This document shows positions 25,675 to 33,786 of a stretch of 64,000 nucleotides of DNA, one piece after another (the first letter of the stretch is position 1; each line of letters starts with the position of its first letter). Below the pieces are notes generated by a model. That model was not told where the DNA came from. It searched no databases and saw only the letters and a program-made list of their open reading frames with translations. A program made the translations under genes and the position numbers. The DNA lies in the NCBI RefSeq assembly GCF_003149105.1, contig NZ_QGDS01000002.1, forward strand, positions 124,001 through 188,000, in the 5' to 3' direction. Origin of the DNA: Faecalicatena contorta (GTDB lineage: Bacteria; Bacillota; Clostridia; Lachnospirales; Lachnospiraceae).

Positions 25675-26090
25675 TATTCTTCAGCCTCGATGCCGTTCTG
25701 AAACTCCACCGCATCATCCAGCCGGATTTTGCCCTTGGTCTTTTTCACCTCGGCAACGCACCGGCCGCGAAGCCGGTGCAGTTCCTCATCGGTAACCTCC
25801 AGCGTAGTTGCCAGCAGATGCATCATCATACTAATTTCCACCGAGAGGCGAAACAGATTGCTTGCCACCCGGTTCTCGGTTTTCTGTAGCGTTCCCTCCA
25901 TGGAAGAAAGCAGGGCCTTGGAAAGATAGGAGGAGGTGTCCTCCGTTCCAAGGTAGCCCATGTAAAAACAGAGCGCCTTTTCGATAAACTCACTGCGGCT
26001 TTTGCAGTTGTCCTGATTCAGCCAGCCGTCCAGCCGTTCCATGGTTTCGGGATACAGCCAGACCGCTGTCCGTTCCTTATTATTTTTCAT
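25674..26090 (-). CDS. Relaxosome accessory ribbon-helix-helix protein
   Basis: A 138-residue protein with an N-terminal MetJ/CopG-like fold: RTAVWLYPETMERLDGWLNQ, DNCKSRSEFIEKALCFYMGY. The C-terminal part is helical (ENRVASNLFRLSVEISMMMH) and likely oligomerises or touches the relaxase. Encoded directly upstream of the relaxase with TAATG coupling, like the MobC/NikA-type partners that bind oriT and help nicking. The noncoding repeats just upstream (26101-26472) are the natural binding site. Confidence 0.85.
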   Translation of the reverse strand: MKNNKERTAVWLYPETMERLDGWLNQDNCKSRSEFIEKALCFYMGYLGTEDTSSYLSKALLSSMEGTLQKTENRVASNLFRLSVEISMMMHLLATTLEVTDEELHRLRGRCVAEVKKTKGKIRLDDAVEFQNGIEAEE

Positions 26091-26100
26091 ATGAAATCCG

Positions 26101-26472
26101 ACCTTTCATGGGTGTCCACCTGTGAGGTGGCCGTGTAAATTCCTTTGTTTCCTTGCCTTTTATAAAATCCCGACCACCCTGACCGTGACAATTCCCCAAT
26201 CCGACCACCTCATGGGGAAGTGCGAAAAACGCCCAGCACTGCTGGGCGAAGTGAGCGGCGGGAGGGCGCTTGCGACCACCCGCCTTTATCCTGCTCTTTT
26301 TTCGACCGTGGAGAGCTGCCAGATTTGGAGGGCAGAGCGCCTTTTCCAAACGCTCGTCCCAAAGCCCTCACACAGCGTTTTGGGGCGGGATGGGTGCATG
26401 GATGCCACCCCCGCCTGTCAAAGCGGCACACGGGGGCGAACAGGGGGCAACGCCGGGAGACGGGCATGCGCC
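26101..26472. other. Candidate origin of transfer (oriT)
   Basis: A ~370-bp stretch without a credible gene directly upstream of the RHH/relaxase genes. It holds a hairpin CCACCT-GTG-AGGTGG (26116-26130), a perfect CGCCCAGCA-C-TGCTGGGCG dyad (26230-26248), and three direct copies of CGACCACC (26171-26178, 26202-26209, 26273-26280). Direct repeats plus hairpins beside relaxosome genes are typical of oriT. No nic consensus is known to me for this relaxase branch, so the nick site is not assigned. DUF6103 ends at its right border. Confidence 0.5.
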
Positions 26473-26739
26473 TTAATGCGCCGCCCTGTCCTGTGCGCCG
26501 TCAGCGGCAGCAGCGGCCTTATCTTTTTCCTTCTGCTTTTTTGCCGGAGCGATGGCTGGAGCATCTTCGCAGCCCTCGTCAATGTATTCCCGGACGGAAG
26601 ACGGAACGTATTTTTCATACAACTTTTGCAGGGAATCGCAGAGTTCCTGTGTGAGATCCGCGTCCTTTTTCTCCATGTAGCGTTTTACCGCACGGAGCTT
26701 TTCTCCGTCCATTTGAACGGTAATGCTTTCTTTTTTCAT
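26473..26739 (-). CDS. DUF6103 family protein
   Basis: An 88-residue protein starting MKKESITVQMDGEKLRAVKR, YMEKKDADLTQELCDSLQKL, YEKYVPSSVREYI. This is the DUF6103 pattern, known from clostridial conjugative elements; the first half suggests a ribbon-helix-helix-like DNA-binding fold. The last 30 residues are Ala/Lys/Asp-rich and disordered. It lies immediately upstream of the oriT candidate and may bind it. A GGAGGG site precedes the start; the next upstream gene is 13 bp away. Confidence 0.8.
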   Translation of the reverse strand: MKKESITVQMDGEKLRAVKRYMEKKDADLTQELCDSLQKLYEKYVPSSVREYIDEGCEDAPAIAPAKKQKEKDKAAAAADGAQDRAAH

Positions 26740-26752
26740 CTAAGTGCCCTCC

Positions 26753-27127
26753 TTAATACTCAAATCCAATAAATGTGAAGCCGGGTTCCAGCTCCGGCTC
26801 CTGCCCGGTGAATTCGGGAATGTCAGCAAAAAGCTGACTGTATTCTGCGATTTTACTCTTGCCGAGCGAGGTGAAATTCCCATCACGGGTGGTGTCGCAG
26901 ACAAAAAACGGGCCGCAGATAATGTCTGCGCCCAGCCGCCTGTTGGGCGGCATTCCGTTTAATTTGCCTTCCTCATTGCAGACGGCAACACAGCCGTTTG
27001 GAAAGCGGATGCATTCAATCAGGCCATCCACCTCCGCCTGCAGGCTTTTAAGGTCATTTGGAATCTCCTTGACCGCGGGAGCCTGCCCCGGCTCAATCTT
27101 CAATACACGAATCATATTTTCATTCAT
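26753..27127 (-). CDS. DUF3846 domain protein
   Basis: A 124-residue protein of the DUF3846 family: IRVLKIEPGQAPAVKEIPND, LKSLQAEVDGLIECIRFPNG, then NEEGKLNGMPPNRRLGADII and CGPFFVCDTTRDGNFTSLG. The family is small, cytoplasmic and confined mostly to phages and conjugative elements; its function is unknown. It is part of the transfer operon between the cell-wall hydrolase and DUF6103. An AAAGAAGGGATG-type ribosome-binding site precedes the start. Confidence 0.85.
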   Translation of the reverse strand: MNENMIRVLKIEPGQAPAVKEIPNDLKSLQAEVDGLIECIRFPNGCVAVCNEEGKLNGMPPNRRLGADIICGPFFVCDTTRDGNFTSLGKSKIAEYSQLFADIPEFTGQEPELEPGFTFIGFEY

Positions 27128-27148
27128 AAAATCATCCCTTCTTTGTTT

Positions 27149-28666
27149 TCATGGCAGATAATTTCTCGGATTCTGCTTCACGCCGTTCACCCGCACCTCG
27201 AAGTGCAGATGGTTTCCGGTGCTGCGCCCGGTGGAGCCCACCTTGGCAACGGTTTCCCCGGCTTTCACGGTCTGCCCCTCCCTGACGAGGATTTGGGAGC
27301 AGTGTCCGTATAAGGTGACCAGCCCGCCGCCGTGGTCAATGGTCAGATAATAGCCGTAGCCGGTGCTGCCATAGACCACGGTTTTCACCGTTCCCGTCTG
27401 TGCCGCGCGGATGGAGGTGCCCTTTGATGCGCCGAGGTCGATACCGGAATGCCCCGCCCACTGGCCGGTGAGCGGGTCCGTCCTGCCGCCGAATTCAGAA
27501 GTCACCATGGAGCGCCAGTTCTTCCCCAGCGGGGAAACAAAACCGGAGGCGGAGCTTTCCGGGGCTTCGGCATAGGGTCTTGCGTACAGCACCTGCTTGC
27601 CGGAATCAAACAAATCCCGGTAGACGACCTGTCCTTTGGAGGAGGATGCGTCCACCACCTTGCCGTCCCCGGCATAGATGCCAACGTGGGTAATGTTCAT
27701 GAAGCGGCCGTTGGGCTCATGGCTCCAGAACACCAAATCGCCGGGGGCAAGGCTGGATTTGGGAATGGTCAGTCCGTTGTCCACGCAGTATTTGCCCTGT
27801 GCCGCAGCCGTGCCGGGGAGATTTACACCCAGCTTTTTGTACACCCACTGCACAAGATAGCTGCAGTCGGTGTAGCTGCCCTGTCCGCGCAGCTCCTGTG
27901 AATAGGGGTCGCCAAGGCGGGAAAGCCCCAGCCGAACAGCCTCCGCGCCTGCTTCTCCAACAGGCAAATCGGAGTAAAAGCCGTCTATCTGATCCGGCGT
28001 CCAGTCCTCCCACAGCCCGGAGCCGTCCCCCTCCAAGTGTGCGCCGGTGCCGTACCGGGCGCGGTAATAGATTTCGTTGGCGTTAGCCTGATCCTCATAG
28101 GTGACGGCTCTGCCGAACAGCGTGCGGATGTTGTTGTAAACAGCGGGCAGAGAATCAATGGGAACAGCCACAGTGTAGGTTTCCTCCGAGGTGGTGCCGT
28201 CCTCATTTTGCACGGTGCGAGTGCGTTCTTCATAGGTCACGAAACAATCTGCAAATTCCCGCGCCGCATGGCGCGAAATGGGTGCAGCGTCACGCTGCCC
28301 GAAGAACAGAGAATAAAAAATTGCCTTGACCCGGTAATCGTCAAGGCTGTCGCCGCCCTCCATCTCAGCATTTACGTCAGCGATGGCATTGTCTATGAGG
28401 GTGAAGCTTTGGCGCATATCCCCGATGTACTCCCGGTACTCCGCTGGCATACTTGCCGGAATCACACCGCCGTGAAAGCACAGCTCCACAGCGGTGTTGT
28501 TGTGGCTGGTGGTGCCGGAGAGCAAGGAACAGACCAGCACGATGACTAAAATCAGCGGGGACAGAACAGCGACAATCACCCAGCCGATGGTCTTTCGAGT
28601 GCGTTCATCGGAAAGCGCGGCAGCGGCGGCCTTGGCAACCGCTGTGATGGTTGCGGGATCTGCCAT
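27149..28666 (-). CDS. Bifunctional peptidoglycan hydrolase (NlpC/P60 + M23), VirB1-like
   Basis: A 505-residue membrane-anchored enzyme. One N-terminal membrane helix (IGWVIVAVLSPLILVIVLVC, ~residues 28-48) is followed by a lysozyme-like helical region. An NlpC/P60 domain has its catalytic Cys in SYTDCSYLVQWVY and His in NITHVGIYAGDGK. A C-terminal M23/LytM domain carries its zinc ligands in HSGIDLGAS and GNHLHFEVRV. Such hydrolases open the wall for the transfer channel and are the Gram-positive counterpart of VirB1. Two hydrolase domains in one protein is typical of the CD1108-type family of clostridial elements. Follows GGCT by 4 bp. Confidence 0.92.
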   Translation of the reverse strand: MADPATITAVAKAAAAALSDERTRKTIGWVIVAVLSPLILVIVLVCSLLSGTTSHNNTAVELCFHGGVIPASMPAEYREYIGDMRQSFTLIDNAIADVNAEMEGGDSLDDYRVKAIFYSLFFGQRDAAPISRHAAREFADCFVTYEERTRTVQNEDGTTSEETYTVAVPIDSLPAVYNNIRTLFGRAVTYEDQANANEIYYRARYGTGAHLEGDGSGLWEDWTPDQIDGFYSDLPVGEAGAEAVRLGLSRLGDPYSQELRGQGSYTDCSYLVQWVYKKLGVNLPGTAAAQGKYCVDNGLTIPKSSLAPGDLVFWSHEPNGRFMNITHVGIYAGDGKVVDASSSKGQVVYRDLFDSGKQVLYARPYAEAPESSASGFVSPLGKNWRSMVTSEFGGRTDPLTGQWAGHSGIDLGASKGTSIRAAQTGTVKTVVYGSTGYGYYLTIDHGGGLVTLYGHCSQILVREGQTVKAGETVAKVGSTGRSTGNHLHFEVRVNGVKQNPRNYLP

Positions 28667-28670
28667 GCCG

Positions 28671-29174
28671 TCACCACCATTTCATTTCGCCAAAGCCGAA
28701 CAGACTCTGCTGTTCCGGCTCCGGCTCACTCTCCATGAGCAGCTCGGTATAGTCCACCGCCTGTTCCAGAACAGCGGGATCAAAGCCTGCGGTTTTGTAG
28801 CCCTCACGGATGGTATTATAATAATAATCCGAGGGATAGCCCAAGCGATGCCCCGGCGTCATCACATAGACCATGGCAGACACTGACTGTCCGTCCAGCG
28901 GCAGTTCCATAAGCTCCTTGTCATAGAACCGGGGAAAGCCCTCGTAAACATCCAGTGCCGCTTCATCCTTCGGCGTGATTTTCCACAGCAGAACAGGGAC
29001 GGAGGCGCCCTCGCAGGGTTCAATGGTGGCGACGGCTCCGTTTCGGCCACCCCGGAACACAAGGGCATAATCCTTTATCTCGGAAGCCCCGACCACCTTG
29101 GCGGTGGGGCATCTCCCAGCCATCTGCGGCAGATTGAGGTTGCTGCCATAGGCAATATACAGTTTGTTTTTCAT
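28671..29174 (-). CDS. Gamma-glutamylcyclotransferase-like (GGCT/AIG2) protein
   Basis: A 167-residue GGCT-fold protein; ATG 29174 follows AAAGGAG, and longer readings have no signal. The substrate loop YIAYGSNLNLPQM and the strand GVAVLLWKITPKDEAALDVY-like segment with the catalytic-type Glu (EGFPRFYDKE) are visible. These enzymes release 5-oxoproline from gamma-glutamyl amines. It lies directly after an amidoligase gene, and this pairing is reported for bacterial mobile elements as a possible make-and-break system for gamma-glutamyl or peptide tags. The substrate is not known. Confidence 0.87.
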   Translation of the reverse strand: MKNKLYIAYGSNLNLPQMAGRCPTAKVVGASEIKDYALVFRGGRNGAVATIEPCEGASVPVLLWKITPKDEAALDVYEGFPRFYDKELMELPLDGQSVSAMVYVMTPGHRLGYPSDYYYNTIREGYKTAGFDPAVLEQAVDYTELLMESEPEPEQQSLFGFGEMKWW

Positions 29175-29184
29175 ACGATCTCCT

Positions 29185-30222
29185 TTACATTGACATAGTA
29201 AAAGCGGGGGACTGCTCGTCCTCCGCTTCCATTTCAATTTCCGGCACCGCTTCCTCCGGCGGTGCCTGCGTTTGTGAGCGCTCCGCCTCTCGCTTCTGCC
29301 GCAGCCGTTCCTTTTGCCTTTCCGCTTGTGCCGGATCTTTCCACGCAATGCAGCCCTCCAAGTGATCCAGCAGATGCTTGCGGGCTGTTTTAAACTCGTC
29401 CCCGATCATGCCGAGGCGCAAAAGCCAGACACGAAAGGTGTATTTTTCGTTGCTGGACTGGGTTTTGGCGGGGCTTGCCGACCGCTGGTTGAGCGCCTGC
29501 GCGGTGATGGCCAGACAGAACTGGATGTACGCCTTGATTTTTCCGGCGTGCAGATCTCCGTTGAACGCCCGGAACTCCACCGTACCTTTCTGAAACACGC
29601 TGTGCAGATTCAGGCAGTGGTAACGGCTGTCGTGATAATGCTCCCGGCTGCCGTCCCTGCCGTTGTACCAGAGGCTTTTCAGCCGGTCGAGGGTGGCGGG
29701 CTTCTGCCGATTGAGCCGCTCTAAAAAGGCGGGATCAATCTTCCGGCAGTAGTGGCTTTCCCGCCCACGCGAAACCTTCAGCGCCTTGTAAATCATATCC
29801 TCCTTGGCCGCCATAATGTTGACCAGATTGCGGAGGTGAGGCGCGTCAAAGGGTGCAGCGTTAACGTGAATATGGATGCCACATGAAGAATTCACAAACG
29901 CTCCGGCCTCCCGGAGCTTACGGATCAGCTCCTGCACTGTTTCGATATCTCTATACTGGCAGATGGGGCTGACCAGCTCCACGCTGTAGTTCCGGTCGGC
30001 ACTGACCCTCCTGCGCCCCTCCTTCCGCTGGCAGTCCAGGCTGCCGTCGCTCATGACCTTCCACTTGCGGCCGGTGGTATCCCTCGCAAAATAGGCGTCG
30101 TAGAAGCTGCCCTCATACTCTCTGGTGGTGCCGAAATGTTCGGCAATGACCTCGGCGGCGCGGCTTCTGGTAAGCCCGGTCATTTCAATTTCAATCCCGA
30201 AATCCTGACCCTGTATCTCCAT
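29185..30222 (-). CDS. Amidoligase family enzyme
   Basis: A 345-residue ATP-dependent carboxylate-amine ligase of the glutamine-synthetase-like amidoligase family. Signature stretches are FGIEIEMTGLTRSRA, VELVSPICQYRDIETVQELI, the metal-binding CGIHIHVNAAPF and the later GTVEFRAFNGDLHAGKIKAY. It would join a free carboxylate to an amine, possibly forming a gamma-glutamyl or peptide linkage on a protein or wall component. Ends 11 bp before the GGCT gene, so both are co-expressed. The last ~50 residues are charged and low-complexity. Confidence 0.87.
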   Translation of the reverse strand: MEIQGQDFGIEIEMTGLTRSRAAEVIAEHFGTTREYEGSFYDAYFARDTTGRKWKVMSDGSLDCQRKEGRRRVSADRNYSVELVSPICQYRDIETVQELIRKLREAGAFVNSSCGIHIHVNAAPFDAPHLRNLVNIMAAKEDMIYKALKVSRGRESHYCRKIDPAFLERLNRQKPATLDRLKSLWYNGRDGSREHYHDSRYHCLNLHSVFQKGTVEFRAFNGDLHAGKIKAYIQFCLAITAQALNQRSASPAKTQSSNEKYTFRVWLLRLGMIGDEFKTARKHLLDHLEGCIAWKDPAQAERQKERLRQKREAERSQTQAPPEEAVPEIEMEAEDEQSPAFTMSM

Positions 30223-30235
30223 TTACCCACCGCCT

Positions 30236-30715
30236 TTACCACATCCTGTGCTGCAGGGTCAGGTCTTTATCCTGAGATAGCCCCGCAAGCTCCGCCGCGG
30301 AATTGATGAAGCCGCACAGCCGCTCCCTGCGCCAGGTATCAATGAGATAGCGTCCGCATTCCTCATTGAGCGCATTGATTTTTAGCACCGTATCCCGCAC
30401 ACACTGGTCAACGGCGGCGGAATCGCCCTGTGCTTCCATCAGATCGTCAATATAATCATCCAGAATCCGGCCCATGAGAGACACATCCTCCGGGGTATAG
30501 TGGTAGCTCCCAGCATAGGGGTCAGGGTATTCCTTGCCGTCCATACAGTTGCGAAGCTGCTCCAAAATGGCAGGGCGTTCGTCACAGTCCGCTTTCTGGT
30601 ACTTCTCCATAAAGGCCAACAGATCCGCTTCCCGGTTGGGGGTGTAGCGGATAAAGGACAGCATATCTTCGAGGAGTCCTGATTTGTTTTCTTTCTGCTG
30701 TTGCAGTCTGCTCAT
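30236..30715 (-). CDS. Conserved ICE protein of unknown function
   Basis: A 159-residue soluble, acidic, mostly helical protein; ATG 30715 follows GAAGGGAG. It reads MSRLQQQKENKSGLLEDMLS, then FIRYTPNREADLLAFMEKYQ and later YTPEDVSLMGRILDDYIDDL. No motif recognised. It lies between VirB4 and the amidoligase with spacings of 13-20 bp, so it is part of the transfer operon. The size and helical nature would suit a cytoplasmic chaperone or regulator, but nothing proves this. Confidence 0.7.
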   Translation of the reverse strand: MSRLQQQKENKSGLLEDMLSFIRYTPNREADLLAFMEKYQKADCDERPAILEQLRNCMDGKEYPDPYAGSYHYTPEDVSLMGRILDDYIDDLMEAQGDSAAVDQCVRDTVLKINALNEECGRYLIDTWRRERLCGFINSAAELAGLSQDKDLTLQHRMW

Positions 30716-30734
30716 GATTTTTCTCCCTTCTTCA

Positions 30735-32564
30735 TTATCTGCCGCCTGCCGTTCCGAACAATCTCTCCTTATATGCCGGAGCGTGGACCGCAAGGTTATA
30801 CCGCTCAATGCCGCATTTGTAAAGGCACACGCCGCGCTGGGGAAAGCGGATGAGGTTGTATTCACTTTCTTCGAGCTGCAGGGAGTCGATATAGAACCGC
30901 TTATCGATGTTGCCGGCGTTGAACAGAAACGCATGAGACGGAATGGAAAACAGGGGCTTTGTCAGCTCCCGGATATGCTCAATGTTGAAGTCCTCCAAGT
31001 TCTGCGACGCCAGAATCACCGCCGACTCCTTCTTGCGGACACGCTTCATGAAATTGCGGATGTATTCGATGGCCGTCAGGTTGGTGAGGAAAAGGTACAG
31101 CTCGTCAATGGCGGCGGCGGTGTTCCCCTCGGTCAGCAGCTTATCGCTCATGAAGGAAAGCACGTTAAATAGCAAGGCATTTTTCACGTTCCGGCTAGCC
31201 TGTAAGAGCCCTTTGACGCCGAACACAATAAAGCGGTCTGAGGTCACGTTGGTGTGGCCGTTGAAAAACTGGCTCTCGGCGCCCATGCACATGGAGTGGA
31301 GCCCCAGCAGGATTTCCTGCAGCAGCTCCGGCGGATAGAGCTGGTATTTGGTCTTGTCGTAGCCTTTGTATTCGGCTTCAATGAGGGCATATAAGTCGGA
31401 CAGAATGGGATAGTCCGTGGCTGCCAGCTTTCTGAAATCGGTGCGGTCGCTGATGCCGAACTGTTCGTACAGCTTGCCCAGCATGATTTCAATGGCGTCA
31501 ATGTGGCGGTCGGAAAAATCTTTGTAGCATCGGAAGAAATCCTTGAGAAAGCTGATGTGCTGACTGAGCTTGGTGGACTGGCGGAATGCCTGGGGTGCGT
31601 CGGTATCCTCCGGGCTGCCGCCCTCATCCCACGTTTTCGGCTCCAGCGGGTTGATCCGGTACCGGCCTGACATAAGGTCAATGAAACAGCCGCCGAGGTT
31701 TTCCGCTAGCTCCACATATTCGTGCTCGGGGTCCAGACACAGAACGGACTTGCCCGATTCAAGGATGTTGCAGAGAATGAGCTTAAGAAGATAGCTCTTG
31801 CCCTGGCCGGAGTTGCCGAGTATCAGCACATTCGCATTGGTTTTGTCATCATCGCGCTTGTCAAAATCCGCAATGATATTCGAGCCGAACTTGTCCCTGC
31901 CGAGGTAAAACCCGCGGGGATCGGTCTTGCCGCTGTAGTTGAAGGGATAGAGGTTCGCCACGGAACTGGCGGGCAGCACCCGTTCAAACTGGCTGGCGAA
32001 CACGTTGTATCCGGCAGGGCCTACAGCGAGAAAGCCCTCCCGCTGGCGCAGCATGAGCCGATCCACATTGAGCTTACTGCGCACCAGCTCGGTCAGGACA
32101 TCGGTCTGGAGGAGCTTCAGTCCATCAAGATCATGGGCGGTCAGCTCCAAAAACACGGCGCAGTGCAGGAGCGGCTCCCGGTTCCGGTGCATGGAGGACA
32201 CCAGCGTGACCACATCCTGCAAATTGCTCTCGGCGGTGACCGTCTGCTGGAGGTCGTTGGTACTGCTCTTATCCATGCGGTTCTTGTTGGCGGCATTGTG
32301 GATGATCTTCTTTTCCTCGGCTGCCGTTACCTGACGGGTGTAAATGCGCAGGGTCACACCGTCCTTTTCTCCAAGGTGGCGCAGGATAGCCTGTTCCTCG
32401 GTGGCGGTGGGATATTCCCGCAGCACCCACACGCAGCGGTAGGTGTTGCCGCAGAGGAAATGGTCGGTGTTGAATTTGATGATGCCCGGAGCGATCATGT
32501 CAAGGAAATCCTTGATTTTCACATCCTCCTGCGGCGGGGATTGGGGCTTTCTTTTTCTTGCCAT
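30735..32564 (-). CDS. virB4: VirB4-type conjugation ATPase
   Basis: A 609-residue ATPase; ATG 32564 follows AAAGGAAG. The N-terminal CagE/VirB4-like part (IAPGIIKFNTDHFLCGNTYR) is followed by the motor domain: Walker A VLILGNSGQGKSYLLKL, a Walker B-like VLCLDPEHEY, and the later AAIDELYLFLTN and ILASQNLEDFNIEH motifs. VirB4 energises assembly of, and transport through, the conjugation channel. Its natural upstream partners (the 33787 gene and PrgI) are now separated from it by a rightward two-gene cargo insertion (32640-33785). Confidence 0.93.
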   Translation of the reverse strand: MARKRKPQSPPQEDVKIKDFLDMIAPGIIKFNTDHFLCGNTYRCVWVLREYPTATEEQAILRHLGEKDGVTLRIYTRQVTAAEEKKIIHNAANKNRMDKSSTNDLQQTVTAESNLQDVVTLVSSMHRNREPLLHCAVFLELTAHDLDGLKLLQTDVLTELVRSKLNVDRLMLRQREGFLAVGPAGYNVFASQFERVLPASSVANLYPFNYSGKTDPRGFYLGRDKFGSNIIADFDKRDDDKTNANVLILGNSGQGKSYLLKLILCNILESGKSVLCLDPEHEYVELAENLGGCFIDLMSGRYRINPLEPKTWDEGGSPEDTDAPQAFRQSTKLSQHISFLKDFFRCYKDFSDRHIDAIEIMLGKLYEQFGISDRTDFRKLAATDYPILSDLYALIEAEYKGYDKTKYQLYPPELLQEILLGLHSMCMGAESQFFNGHTNVTSDRFIVFGVKGLLQASRNVKNALLFNVLSFMSDKLLTEGNTAAAIDELYLFLTNLTAIEYIRNFMKRVRKKESAVILASQNLEDFNIEHIRELTKPLFSIPSHAFLFNAGNIDKRFYIDSLQLEESEYNLIRFPQRGVCLYKCGIERYNLAVHAPAYKERLFGTAGGR

Positions 32565-32605
32565 CGGCGTTTCTTCCTTTCTGGTTTTGATTTTGGGTAT
32601 AGGAA

Positions 32606-32629
32606 AAGCCGCCACGTTTGTGACGGCTT
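32606..32629 (-). terminator. Hairpin just upstream of VirB4
   Basis: AAGCCG-C-CAC pairs with GTG-A-CGGCTT around a 4-nt loop; the minus strand continues as TTTTCC. In the leftward direction it lies before the VirB4 start, so it would reduce read-through from upstream transfer genes, or mark the left border of the inserted VOC/ATPase module. Confidence 0.5.
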
Positions 32630-32641
32630 GAAGTAAAATGG

Positions 32642-32670
32642 TTCACTTTGGTAAGGATTTGAGGTATAAT
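32642..32670 (+). promoter_or_regulatory. Promoter of the VOC/ATPase cargo pair
   Basis: TTCACT (-35, four of six consensus bases) and TATAAT (-10) with an exact 17-bp spacer, 48 bp before the GTG start of the VOC gene. The direction is opposite to the surrounding operon. Confidence 0.65.
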
Positions 32671-32718
32671 AAAGGCAGAATATTTATTCAAAATATAACA
32701 AAAAAGGAGCAACTAATC

Positions 32719-33177
32719 GTGTTTAGATACGTTCATACAAATATCATTGCCCAGAATGCGGGCAAGCTTATAGATTTTTATAAGACAGTTCTCCATTGCA
32801 AGAGTATTAATGAAACACGCGATCTAAGCGGAGCATGGTTAGATAATCTTACCTGTTTGACCAACGCCCATATTTGTGGAGAACACCTGCTTTTGCCCGG
32901 CTATGAGGGAGACCATCCAACCCTTGAAATATTCTCTTATGATGAGATGAAAGAATATCTACCAGCTGAAATTAACCGCCCTGGCATTGCACATATCGCT
33001 TTTGAAGTTGACGATGTGGAAGATACTCTGTCTGAAATTCTTCGTGCAGGCGGGAGCACTGTCGGAGAAGTGGTAACTGCCGCATATCCGAACAATACGG
33101 AGGCGGTTTTTGTATATGCCTGTGACCCGGAAGGCAATATCCTTGAGCTTCAAAGCTGGCGAAAAAGAAAAATTTAA
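32719..33177 (+). CDS. VOC family (glyoxalase/bleomycin-resistance fold) protein
   Basis: A 152-residue vicinal-oxygen-chelate protein starting at GTG 32719, 8 bp after AAAGGAGC. The two beta-alpha-beta units are clear (YVHTNIIAQNAGKLIDFYKT and GIAHIAFEVDDVEDTLSEIL). The usual metal ligands are in place: His in VHTN, Glu in TLEIF, His in GIAHIAF and Glu in NILELQ. It could be a lactoylglutathione-lyase-like enzyme, a dioxygenase or a drug-binding resistance protein; the sequence does not decide. It has its own promoter and shares a module with the downstream P-loop gene. AT-richer than the backbone. Confidence 0.88.
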   Translation: MFRYVHTNIIAQNAGKLIDFYKTVLHCKSINETRDLSGAWLDNLTCLTNAHICGEHLLLPGYEGDHPTLEIFSYDEMKEYLPAEINRPGIAHIAFEVDDVEDTLSEILRAGGSTVGEVVTAAYPNNTEAVFVYACDPEGNILELQSWRKRKI

Positions 33178-33241
33178 TGCGGCGGATACATAATCATCAC
33201 AGGTTTCATCACTTAACACCCTTTAAAAGAAAGGTACTGCC

Positions 33242-33739
33242 ATGAAAAACTTATTTCTAATAGGTGGCACGATGGGAGCAGGAAAAACAGCTACCTGTCA
33301 AATTCTAAAACAAAAACTAAACAACAGCATTTTTCTGGATGGTGATTGGTGCTGGGATATGCATCCCTTTCACGTGACAGAGGAAACAAAGCAGATGGTA
33401 TTAGAAAACATCTGCTATATTCTGAATAACTTTATTCGGTGTTCTGCCTATGAAAACATCATATTCTGCTGGGTGATGCACCAGCAGGCTATCATTGACG
33501 ATATCCTTTCACGGCTGGATACGGTCAACTGTAAGGTGCATTCTATTTCCCTGATTTGCAGTGAACAATCCCTGCGAACCCGATTGGAAAAAGACATTGC
33601 TGCCGGTATTCGCACGGAAGATGTAGTCCTCAGAAGCATGGAACGAATCCCTCTTTACGGAAAACTGAATACCTTTAAGGTGGATGTATCAGAAATAATT
33701 CCAGAGCAAGTGGCAAATTATATCATTCATCACTGCTAA
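33242..33739 (+). CDS. P-loop kinase-like ATPase
   Basis: A 165-residue P-loop protein of the shikimate/adenylate-kinase-like type. Walker A is GGTMGAGKTATC at the N-terminus, then FLDGDWCWDMHPFHVT (aspartate-containing second strand) and the Arg-rich lid SLRTRLEKDIAAGIRTED. Small kinases of this build phosphorylate small molecules, including antibiotics; the substrate cannot be read. AAAGAAAGG precedes the ATG. It follows the VOC gene by 64 bp and is closed by a strong terminator, making a compact two-gene cargo unit. Confidence 0.82.
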   Translation: MKNLFLIGGTMGAGKTATCQILKQKLNNSIFLDGDWCWDMHPFHVTEETKQMVLENICYILNNFIRCSAYENIIFCWVMHQQAIIDDILSRLDTVNCKVHSISLICSEQSLRTRLEKDIAAGIRTEDVVLRSMERIPLYGKLNTFKVDVSEIIPEQVANYIIHHC

Positions 33740-33743
33740 ATAG

Positions 33744-33785
33744 AAAAAGGGGGAAGTCAATGAGATATGACTTCCCCTTTTTCTG
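33744..33785. terminator. Bidirectional terminator closing the VOC/ATPase module
   Basis: A 15-bp stem with one bulged G (AAAAAGGGGGAAGTCA with TGACTTCCCCTTTTT) and an 8-nt loop. T-runs follow on both strands. It ends the rightward module and lies directly after the converging 33787 gene. Confidence 0.9.
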
Positions 33786-33786
33786 C

